Under the pieces are notes generated by a model. That model ran no database searches. It was not told the origin of the DNA and saw only the letters and a list, made by a program, of their open reading frames with translations. From contig DASUGM010000181.1 in assembly GCA_036274055.1 (NCBI GenBank), positions 1-20,548 of the forward strand: a stretch of DNA of 20,548 nucleotides. The letters run 5' to 3'. Below, piece by piece: positions 1 to 6,190 of this stretch. The DNA is from DASUGM01 sp036274055 (lineage in GTDB: Bacteria; Acidobacteriota; Vicinamibacteria; Vicinamibacterales; SCN-69-37). Within the stretch, counting starts at the first letter, position 1; every line of letters begins with the position of its first letter. A program made the position numbers and the translations under genes.

Positions 1-105
1 CCCGACCTCCTTTTGTCCGGATCTTGTAAGAAGAGGCGTCTTGCGCGATCCGGCCGGTTCAATGGGTGTGGCCCGCCCATATAGTTAGGCTCAGGGAGTC
101 CATCC
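1..105 (+). promoter_or_regulatory. Upstream region of the DUF4175-like gene, with -10 box and Shine-Dalgarno
   Basis: A TATAGT -10-like box lies at 80-85 with only a weak -35 (around TTCAAT, 59-64). A clear AGGGAG Shine-Dalgarno at 93-98 sits 7 nt before the ATG at 106. On the opposite strand, positions 4-12 read as an AAAGGAGGT ribosome binding site. A divergent gene may therefore begin just left of the window, although its start codon is not visible. No complete gene fits in this stretch. Confidence 0.4.
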
Positions 106-3100
106 ATGGCTGAAGGATTTGGCGGCGGCGCACGACACGAGCTCGTCAATCTCGTCCGGCAGGCGCGCAGTCGCTGGCGGATGCGGGCCTTGCTGCGCGG
201 CGGCATCATCGTCGTCGCCGGGTTCCTGGCGACCCTGGCGCTGGCGTCGTGGGGGCTTCAGCAGTCGAAGTTCAGCCCGGCGTCGGTGACTGGCTTCCGG
301 ATCGCGATCTTCACCATCTTCTTCGCCCTGGTCGCGTGGTGGTTCATCCGGCCGCTGCGCAAGCGCGTTTCGGACGAGCAGGTCGCCCTCTACGTCGAGG
401 AGCATGAGCCGTCGCTGCAGGCGGCGCTGCTCTCGGCCGTCGACATCGGCGCCGTCTCCGGCACGGTGAAGGGCGAAGTGCCTCGCGTCATCCTCGACCG
501 CATGGTCGAACAGGCGGTCGAGCGCGCCCGGGCCATTCAGGGCGGCAAGAACGTCGGCGCGGCCGCCATCAAGCGCAATGTCGTCGCCCTCGGCGCGATC
601 GCCGCGCTCACGATTGCGCTCCTGACGATCGGTCCCGAGTTCCTCCGCCAGGGCGCGTCGGCGCTGCTGGTGCTGACGACGAGCGCGGAAGAGGCGAGTC
701 CGTACGCGATCAAAGTCGAACCCGGTGACGCGACCGTCGCCAAGGGCGCCGACCAGACCGTCCGCGCCAGGCTCGCCGGCTTCCGTTCGACGGAAGTGGC
801 GTTGATGGTCAAGCAGGACGGCGGCGACGGGCGCTTCGAGCGCTTCCCGCTTGCGGCCGCCGGCGACGGCACGACGTTCGAGGGCATGCTCTTCGATCTG
901 AAGAAGCCGATCGAGTACTACGTCGAGGCCGACGGCGTGAAATCGCCGAACTACACGATGAAAATCGTGGAGCTGCCGGCCGTCGAGAACATCGAGATCG
1001 AATACATCTACCCGGCCTACACCGGCCTCGCGCCGCAGAAGATCGACTCGGGCGGGGACGTCGCCGCGCTTCGCGGCACCGAAGTCCGCGTCCGCATCAA
1101 GCCGACGATGGCGTCGCCGGGCGGACAGCTGACGCTCGATCCGGGCGCGGCCTCGACGCTGACGACGCAGGCCGACGGTATGTTGACCGGCAGCTTCAAG
1201 ATTGCCGAGGACGGCTACTACCACGTCGAGCTGACCGGACCGCGCGGCGAGAAGGTCAACGCGTCGCCGAAGTTCACGATCGACGCGATTGAAGACGCGG
1301 CGCCCACGGTGGCGTTCGAGAAGCCGAAGCGCGACATCAAAGCGAGTCCGGTCGAAGAAGTCTTCCTGCAGGCGCGTGCCGGCGACGACTTCGGCGTCAA
1401 GCAGCTCGACCTGATCTACTCAATCAACGGCGGACCGGAGAAGTCGGTCAGCCTCTACGGCAAGGGCGCGAAGCCGCTGACCGAAGTCAGCGCCGGCCAC
1501 ACCGTGTATCTCGAAGAACTCGGCGTCAAGCCGGGCGACTTCGTCTCGTACTACGCGAAGGTCCAGGACACCGACACGGTGAAGGGACCGAAGGCGGTCT
1601 CGAGCGACATCTATTTCATCGAAGTCCGTCCCTTCAATCAGAACTTCCGTGACGCGCAGTCGCAGGGGGGCGGCGGCGGTGGCGGCGGTGGCGGCGGCCG
1701 TCAGAACGAGGCCGGCGCGCTCTCCGAGCAGCAGCGTCAGATCATTTCGGCGACGTTCAACATCGAGCGCGATCGCGTCAAGAATCCGGCTGACAAGACC
1801 AAGGAAGACACGGTGTTCGTCGGCCTGTCGCAGGGCAAGCTGCGCGATGAGGTCGCCAACCTCGTCGATCAGATGCGCCAGCGCCTCGGCAACGGCGGCA
1901 CTGAAAATCTGCGCAAGATCGCGGAGCTGCTGCCGAAAGCGGCCGAGGAAATGCGCGCGGCCGAGACCGAGTTGAAGAACGCCAAGACCAAGGACGCGCT
2001 GGCGCCCGAGGGCCGGGCGCTGAAGTTCCTACAGGAAGCCGAGCAGCTCTACGACCTGGAAATCCGCCAGCAGCAGGGCGGCGGGGGCGGCGGTGGTGGC
2101 GGCGGCCAGATGGCGAACGAGCTGGCCGATCTGTTCCAGCTGCAGCTCGACCGGATGGCGAATCAGTACGAGACCCAGCAGCGCGCGCAGGAGCAGAGCT
2201 CGGCCGAGCAGGTCGACGAGCTCGCCGAGAAGCTGAAGGAACTCGCGCGCCGGCAGTTGCAGCAGGCCGAGCAGCAGCGTCGCGCCCGCGGCCAGCAGGG
2301 CGCGCAGGGCAGCGGCACGTCGCAACGCGCGCTCGCCGACGAAGTCGAGCAGGCGGCGCGGCAGCTCGAACAGCTGCAGCGCGACGCGCAACGCCAGGGC
2401 CAGCAGCGTCAGGATCTGGCCGACGCCGCGCAGCGGCTCCAGGAATCCGCCAACGCGATGCGGCAGTCGGCGGCCAACGGCGGCCAGGACGGCGGCGCGC
2501 AGGCGCAACAGGCGGCGCAGCGGCTCGAGGAAGCGCAGCGGCTGCTGCAGCAGAATCAGACGCAGCGCGCCGGGCAGACCGCGAAGAACATCCAGCAGCA
2601 GGCCGAAGACCTCGCCAAGCAGCAGCGTGACATCGCCAGCCGCGTGCGCGGCCTCGACAGTCAGCCGGCCGGCGAGGCGCGCAGCAACCAGCTCCGTCAG
2701 CTCGGCTCGGAGAAGGACGACCTGCGCAACAAGGTCAGCGAGATGGAGCAGCAGCTCGGCAACCTGAGCCGCCAGTCACTCTCGAACGGACAGCGCGACG
2801 CGGCGCGGAAGTTCCAGGAAGCCGCCGGCACCGTCCGTGAAGAGATGCTGAAGGAAAAGATCGAGTACTCGAAGCAGGCGATGCAGGGCGGTTCGGAGTA
2901 CTCGAAGCCGATGGAAGAGCAGATCACGTCGAACATCGACACGTTGAAGCAGCGTGTCGATGCGGCGGCGGGTGCGGCGCAGCGGGCCGATCAGGGGCAA
3001 GGTCTGCAGCGCGCCGCCGGTCAGGCCAGCGACCTGGTGCGCGGGATGTCGACGCTGAACGATCAGATGAACCAGCAGCTCGGCGATCCGAACCAGCAGG

Positions 3101-3954
3101 GTCAACAAGGCCAGCAGGGTCAAGGGCAACAGGGCCAGCAGGGCCAGGGGCAACAGGGCCAGCAGGGTCAAGGGCAGCAGGGCCAGCAAGGCCAGAGTCA
3201 ACAGGGCCAGCAAGGTCAGCAAGGCCAGCAGGGTCAAGGCCAGCAAGGCCAGGGCCAGCAAGGTCAGCAGGGCCAGGGCCAGGGCCAGGGCCAGGGCCAG
3301 GGTCAGGGCCAGGGTCAGGGCCAGGGTCAGGGCCAGGGCCAGCAAGGCCAAGGGCAACAGGGACAAGGCCAGGGTCAGGGCCAAGGCCAAGGTCAGGGTC
3401 AGGGCCAAGGTCAGGCCGGTGGCCAGCAGGGTCAGGGTCAGCAGGGCCAGCAAGGGCAGCAGGGCCGCGGTGAAGGCAATCAACGCCTCAACGAGGGCAT
3501 GACCGGCAACACTGCGACGCCAGGCCGGTCGGCCGGCGGCGACGCGCGGCCGGACCTCGCCGGCGGCAACGTCCGTCAGTGGCAAAACCAGGCGGGGCAG
3601 CTGGCCAATGACGCCCAGGACCTGCGCCGGCAGCTCGCGCAGTCGGGCGCAACCAAGGGCGATCTTCAGGCCGTGGACGAAGTGATCAAGTCGTTGCGCT
3701 CGATGGGCGCCGGCGGCGGCAATCCCGATCCGCGCGGTCTGCAGCAGCTCGCCGGCACGGCGCTCGACAAGGCGAAGAAGCTCGATTTCGATCTGCGCAA
3801 GCGCACCGACACCTCGACCGACCAGATGTTCCTCGGCGGCACCGAAGAAGCGCCGGCGAAGTACAAGTCGCTGGTCGATGAGTACTACCGGAACCTCTCC
3901 AAGAAGGGTGGCGGGTCGTTGCCGCCGGCGCCGCCGAAGGGCGGGGGGAAATAG
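106..3954 (+). CDS. DUF4175-like large membrane protein with Q/G-rich tract
   Basis: This 1282-residue protein has two N-terminal membrane helices (about 32-50 and 63-81), a third at 159-177, then a long, probably extracytoplasmic region. Residues 180-510 look beta-rich and Ig-like, with recurring AxPTVxF and DDFGVKQL-type motifs. Two pure glycine runs (521-531 and 658-667) separate this part from a long Gln/Ala/Arg-rich coiled coil (about 530-990). A Q/G low-complexity tract occupies 996-1120, followed by a compact alpha-helical C-terminus with a DQMFLGG motif. The layout matches the DUF4175 family, whose members often lie beside MoxR/DUF58/VWA genes; no such neighbour is visible here. The molecular function is unknown, and a cell-envelope scaffold role is only a guess. 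The start at ATG 106 is supported by AGGGAG at 93-98. Repetitive codons make the tract prone to length change. Confidence 0.85.
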   Translation: MAEGFGGGARHELVNLVRQARSRWRMRALLRGGIIVVAGFLATLALASWGLQQSKFSPASVTGFRIAIFTIFFALVAWWFIRPLRKRVSDEQVALYVEEHEPSLQAALLSAVDIGAVSGTVKGEVPRVILDRMVEQAVERARAIQGGKNVGAAAIKRNVVALGAIAALTIALLTIGPEFLRQGASALLVLTTSAEEASPYAIKVEPGDATVAKGADQTVRARLAGFRSTEVALMVKQDGGDGRFERFPLAAAGDGTTFEGMLFDLKKPIEYYVEADGVKSPNYTMKIVELPAVENIEIEYIYPAYTGLAPQKIDSGGDVAALRGTEVRVRIKPTMASPGGQLTLDPGAASTLTTQADGMLTGSFKIAEDGYYHVELTGPRGEKVNASPKFTIDAIEDAAPTVAFEKPKRDIKASPVEEVFLQARAGDDFGVKQLDLIYSINGGPEKSVSLYGKGAKPLTEVSAGHTVYLEELGVKPGDFVSYYAKVQDTDTVKGPKAVSSDIYFIEVRPFNQNFRDAQSQGGGGGGGGGGGRQNEAGALSEQQRQIISATFNIERDRVKNPADKTKEDTVFVGLSQGKLRDEVANLVDQMRQRLGNGGTENLRKIAELLPKAAEEMRAAETELKNAKTKDALAPEGRALKFLQEAEQLYDLEIRQQQGGGGGGGGGGQMANELADLFQLQLDRMANQYETQQRAQEQSSAEQVDELAEKLKELARRQLQQAEQQRRARGQQGAQGSGTSQRALADEVEQAARQLEQLQRDAQRQGQQRQDLADAAQRLQESANAMRQSAANGGQDGGAQAQQAAQRLEEAQRLLQQNQTQRAGQTAKNIQQQAEDLAKQQRDIASRVRGLDSQPAGEARSNQLRQLGSEKDDLRNKVSEMEQQLGNLSRQSLSNGQRDAARKFQEAAGTVREEMLKEKIEYSKQAMQGGSEYSKPMEEQITSNIDTLKQRVDAAAGAAQRADQGQGLQRAAGQASDLVRGMSTLNDQMNQQLGDPNQQGQQGQQGQGQQGQQGQGQQGQQGQGQQGQQGQSQQGQQGQQGQQGQGQQGQGQQGQQGQGQGQGQGQGQGQGQGQGQGQGQQGQGQQGQGQGQGQGQGQGQGQGQAGGQQGQGQQGQQGQQGRGEGNQRLNEGMTGNTATPGRSAGGDARPDLAGGNVRQWQNQAGQLANDAQDLRRQLAQSGATKGDLQAVDEVIKSLRSMGAGGGNPDPRGLQQLAGTALDKAKKLDFDLRKRTDTSTDQMFLGGTEEAPAKYKSLVDEYYRNLSKKGGGSLPPAPPKGGGK
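3091..3465 (+). repeat. In-frame tandem repeat encoding the Q/G tract
   Basis: About 375 bp of degenerate CAGGGC/CAGGGT/CAGCAGGGC units encode residues 996-1120, made almost entirely of Gln and Gly in QGQ and QGQQG patterns. All units keep the reading frame. Synonymous third-position changes are scattered through it, so the tract is not a recent pure expansion, although the GQ dipeptide stretch near 3270-3345 is nearly regular. Short-read assemblies may misjudge its length. Confidence 0.9.
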
Positions 3955-4117
3955 TTGACCGATTGACCGATTGACCGATTGACGGGTTGACCGATTGACG
4001 GGTTGACCGATTGACGTACTGAGCCGGCCCTGGCGGTAGCGCTTCGGCCGGCTCTTCTCTTTTAGCGCCCTCAGGCGGCAATCGGTCAATCGGTCAACCC
4101 GTCAATCGGTCATTGAC
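3955..4117. repeat. Array A: eight 8-bp units, loop, and inverted copy
   Basis: Immediately after the stop codon, 3955-4018 holds eight exact-length 8-bp units: TTGACCGA three times, TTGACGGG, TTGACCGA, TTGACGGG, TTGACCGA and TTGACGTA. The inverted array at 4082-4117 carries the complementary units in matching order. Positions 3988-4015 are a perfect 28-bp inverted match to 4085-4112, and the register can slip by 16 bp. The intervening segment contains a terminator-like hairpin. No protein is encoded here. Confidence 0.9.
4021..4063 (+). terminator. Intrinsic terminator after the DUF4175-like gene
   Basis: GAGCCGGCC (4021-4029) pairs perfectly with GGCCGGCTC (4046-4054) across a 16-nt loop and is followed by the pyrimidine/T-rich run TTCTCTTTT (4055-4063). 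It sits inside the loop of the larger 8-bp-unit inverted repeat, so the transcript end would be a nested hairpin. Confidence 0.65.
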
Positions 4118-4148
4118 TACGTCTTACGTTTTGTAAGACTATGGCGCC
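4113..4148 (+). promoter_or_regulatory. padR promoter with palindromic operator
   Basis: A perfect inverted repeat, GTCTTAC (4121-4127) and GTAAGAC (4133-4139) with a 5-nt spacer, lies between a TTGACT -35 (4113-4118) and a GACTAT -10 (4137-4142; 18-bp spacing). This is a typical autorepression site for a dimeric winged-helix regulator. The -10 ends 6 nt before the GTG at 4149, so the mRNA is probably leaderless. The TTGAC of the -35 is also the end of the neighbouring repeat array. Confidence 0.6.
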
Positions 4149-4418
4149 GTGCGGCTCGCCAAGTCCGAATCCGTCATCCTGACGCTGCTCGCGGCGCGCG
4201 CCGACGCCTATGGCCTCGAGCTGGTCGAGGCGTCGCGCGGCAGGCTCAAGCGCGGCGGCATCTACGTCACCCTCGGCCGGATGGAAGAGAAGGGCCTGGT
4301 CAGCTCGCGCGCCGGCGACAACGGGCGGCGGCTCTACAAGCCGACCGCGCTTGGGGAGCGTGCGCTGCTCGCGGCGCGGATTTTCGCCGGACAGGTGCCG
4401 ATCAAGCATCTGACATGA
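4149..4418 (+). CDS. PadR-family winged-helix transcriptional regulator
   Basis: This 89-residue protein is almost only a PadR winged-helix domain. It opens with KSESVILTLLAA (helix 1), continues with AYGLELVEAS and the recognition segment GGIYVTLGRMEEKGLV, and has a wing with GRRLYKPTALG. It lacks the C-terminal dimerisation extension of longer PadR proteins. An in-frame TAA at 4134 leaves GTG 4149 as the first usable start, and there is no Shine-Dalgarno. The stop overlaps the next gene's ATG (ATGA, 4415-4418), so the two are translationally coupled. It most likely binds the GTCTTAC-N5-GTAAGAC palindrome just upstream and represses its own two-gene operon. The ligand is unknown. Confidence 0.88.
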   Translation: MRLAKSESVILTLLAARADAYGLELVEASRGRLKRGGIYVTLGRMEEKGLVSSRAGDNGRRLYKPTALGERALLAARIFAGQVPIKHLT

Positions 4419-5257
4419 GCGGCCTCGCCAACCTGCTTCGCGCGCTCGTCGTCGATCCGCGCTCGCGGCGCGCGCTCGACGAGACGCTGCTCGATGCCAC
4501 CGAGGAGATTGCGCACACATCGGGGGTTGGTGCTCAGTGTTGGGCGGCGGCGCGTGCCGGCGTGGCGCTGGGTCGCGTCGGTCTAGGGTCGTTCGGCCGC
4601 GAACTGCAACATCTCCACGCGACGTCCGTCGTCATCGTTCTTCTCGCGACCTTCAGCGTGCCGGTGGTCGTCACCGCCACCGTCTGGCCTGCGATAACGC
4701 CGTCGTCGGGGTCCCGAGCGACCCTGTTCGCGCTGCTCACCATTGGGCCCATCGCCGCGTTCTTCCCCGTGAGCGCGTTCGTCGTCGGGATCGCCGCCGC
4801 CAGATTGCGGGCGTCATTGCTGGGACTGACGGTCGTCCTCGTCGTCGTTGAAGTGGCGCTGGTTGGCTGGCTCATGCCGGAGGCGAACCAGCAGTTCAAG
4901 CAACGAATCTACAGCGTTGGCCGGACAGCGACGATGCCTCTTGAGATCCGACGTGGCGTCAACGAACTTCCATTACAGCAGCTGGTCCGCGCCTCTCGGG
5001 TCCCGGAGGCGAGCCGGGCACGTCAACAACTCTACGTCCGGATGACGCTCTGCGCCGCGACGATGTGGTTCGTGGGTCTTGGCTACGGGGCGATGCGACT
5101 ATCGCCGCGTGCCCGTATCCTCTGGGCATCGGCCGCGGTGCTGACGATCGTCGCGATCGGCTATTTCCGGTTGGGCGGCTTCACGCTGCTTGTTGCGTTC
5201 GGCCTCGCTCTGACACTTGCCATCGTTCGGGCCCACCGCGATCCGGTTACAGCTTGA
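4415..5257 (+). CDS. Six-TM membrane protein coupled to PadR, possibly LptF/LptG-like
   Basis: This 280-residue protein has a soluble N-terminus of about 68 residues and three hydrophobic helices (about 70-92, 102-127 and 132-153). A polar loop follows (154-207), then three more helices (about 210-227, 235-251 and 254-271). The loop starts with MPEANQQFKQ and includes RRGVNELPL. This resembles the post-TM3 region of LptF/LptG permeases, but the jellyroll domain those carry is far too long to fit in about 54 residues. The protein would be a stripped-down relative or an unrelated protein. It overlaps padR by 4 nt and is surely co-expressed with it, and it may be the controlled target or sensor partner. 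Function is not established. Confidence 0.6.
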   Translation: MSGLANLLRALVVDPRSRRALDETLLDATEEIAHTSGVGAQCWAAARAGVALGRVGLGSFGRELQHLHATSVVIVLLATFSVPVVVTATVWPAITPSSGSRATLFALLTIGPIAAFFPVSAFVVGIAAARLRASLLGLTVVLVVVEVALVGWLMPEANQQFKQRIYSVGRTATMPLEIRRGVNELPLQQLVRASRVPEASRARQQLYVRMTLCAATMWFVGLGYGAMRLSPRARILWASAAVLTIVAIGYFRLGGFTLLVAFGLALTLAIVRAHRDPVTA

Positions 5258-5258
5258 T

Positions 5259-5399
5259 CCAGCTGCCGGCGAACTGAGTGAAGTTCGCTTGCCCAGAGCG
5301 GTTTCTCAGGGAGAAGACCGAGAAGAGCAGCGAGAACCCACGAGAGCTTTCTCTCGCTCTTCTCGTTCTTCTCCCTGTGAAATCGCTCTAGGCAGCTGG
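5259..5399. repeat. Array B: GAGAAG-rich inverted repeat between membrane protein and cyclophilin
   Basis: Left arm 5295-5328 and right arm 5356-5389 are inverted copies, matching at 31 of 34 positions. They are built from degenerate purine-rich GAGAAG-type units. An outer perfect 9-bp pair (5259-5267 with 5391-5399, CCAGCTGCC/GGCAGCTGG) encloses the structure. Two mini-hairpins lie inside: GAACT/AGTTC at 5271-5286 and CGAGAG-CTTT-CTCTCG at 5341-5356. It begins 2 nt after a stop codon. No T-run follows, so a Rho-independent terminator role is unproven. Nothing coding is seen in 5258-5413. Confidence 0.85.
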
Positions 5400-5405
5400 A
5401 TGATC

Positions 5406-5420
5406 TATGCTCATTGGTTG
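5406..5420 (+). promoter_or_regulatory. Possible leaderless promoter of the cyclophilin gene
   Basis: TATGCT at 5406-5411 looks like a -10 box and ends 8 nt before the GTG at 5420. There is no convincing Shine-Dalgarno, and no good -35 is visible because that position falls in the right arm of array B. Leaderless initiation at GTG 5420 would fit this spacing. Confidence 0.35.
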
Positions 5421-6034
5421 TGAAGATCACCCGACATCGCCTGCTGTTGTGTTCGCTCGTGTTCTCCGTCTTCGCCGCCGGCTGCGGCCCGTCCTCGCCC
5501 GGCAACCCGAAAGTTCCCGCCGGCGCCAAGAGTTCCGGCGGCCTCCACGCGACGATTGAAACCGACAAGGGCGCGATCGGCATCGAGTTCCTGCCCTCGG
5601 ATGCGCCGAAAGCCGTCGAGAATTTCCGCCTGCTCGCCGAGCACGGCTACTACGACGGACTGACCTTCCATCGCATCGTCAAAAACTTCATGATCCAGGG
5701 CGGCGATCCGACCGGCACTGGTATGGGTGGGGATAGCGCCTGGGGCGGAAGCTTTGAGGACGAAATCAAGCAGGACTCGCCGCTGTATCTAAACGGCTAT
5801 CGACGCGGGCTGGTGGCGATGGCCAACAGCGGCCCGAACACCAACAGCAGCCAGTTTTTCATCATGCAGCAGGACTACGACCTGCCGCCGAGTTATGTGA
5901 TCTTCGCCAAGGTCATCAGCGGCATGGACGTCGTCGACGCGCTCGCCTATACCCCGGTGACGATGGGCGAGGATGGCGGGATGAGCAAGCCGCTGACGCC
6001 GCCGAAGATTGTGAAGATCACGGTTAGACCTTAG
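5414..6034 (+). CDS. Cyclophilin-type peptidyl-prolyl cis-trans isomerase lipoprotein
   Basis: A lipoprotein signal peptide with lipobox VFAAGC (Cys24, counting from TTG 5414) is followed by a Gly/Pro/Ser linker and a cyclophilin domain (about 44-204). Diagnostic motifs are FHRIVKNFMIQGGDP, with the catalytic Arg, and NTNSSQFFI. It catalyses cis-trans isomerisation of Xaa-Pro bonds and should act on the periplasmic side, anchored to a membrane, as a folding factor. TTG 5414 gives the longest frame. GTG 5420, two codons later, is at least as likely given the TATGCT box 8 nt before it, and either start keeps the lipobox. Gly after the lipobox Cys does not carry the Asp inner-membrane retention signal, so outer-membrane sorting is possible. 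Confidence 0.93.
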   Translation: MVVKITRHRLLLCSLVFSVFAAGCGPSSPGNPKVPAGAKSSGGLHATIETDKGAIGIEFLPSDAPKAVENFRLLAEHGYYDGLTFHRIVKNFMIQGGDPTGTGMGGDSAWGGSFEDEIKQDSPLYLNGYRRGLVAMANSGPNTNSSQFFIMQQDYDLPPSYVIFAKVISGMDVVDALAYTPVTMGEDGGMSKPLTPPKIVKITVRP

Positions 6035-6038
6035 TTGA

Positions 6039-6187
6039 GCGGGTTCCGGAGTTCCGGGTTCCGGGGTTCGTTCCCGGTTCCAGGTTCGCTTCGGGTTCGG
6101 GCTGGTTGCTGACTCGCGTTATCGGAAGAAACGCAGAACTCGGAACGAACTAGGAACCCGGAACCCCTTCGGAACCCCGGAACCGGC
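6039..6187. repeat. Array C: GGTTCCG-type inverted repeat between convergent genes
   Basis: The left part (6039-6100) is a degenerate array of 7-8 bp GGTTCCG/GGGTTCC units, and the right part (about 6126-6187) is the inverted version. Examples are 6043-6056 against 6170-6183 (13 of 14 positions) and 6056-6070 against 6153-6167 (GGGGTTCC core). The arms do not align without gaps, because unit lengths vary. The structure fills the gap between the cyclophilin stop (6034) and the dacB stop (6191) and could act as a bidirectional transcript end. No other feature is seen here. Confidence 0.82.
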
Positions 6188-6190
6188 GGA

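Noticed and set aside
3955..4018. CRISPR-like array
   Set aside because: Units are 8 bp, directly adjacent, with no spacers, and no cas genes are present.
2776..4089. 437-residue minus-strand reading frame rich in Leu/Ala/Thr
   Set aside because: It is the reverse reading of the Q/G repeat and coiled coil of the DUF4175-like gene. The product is low-complexity, with no recognisable domain.
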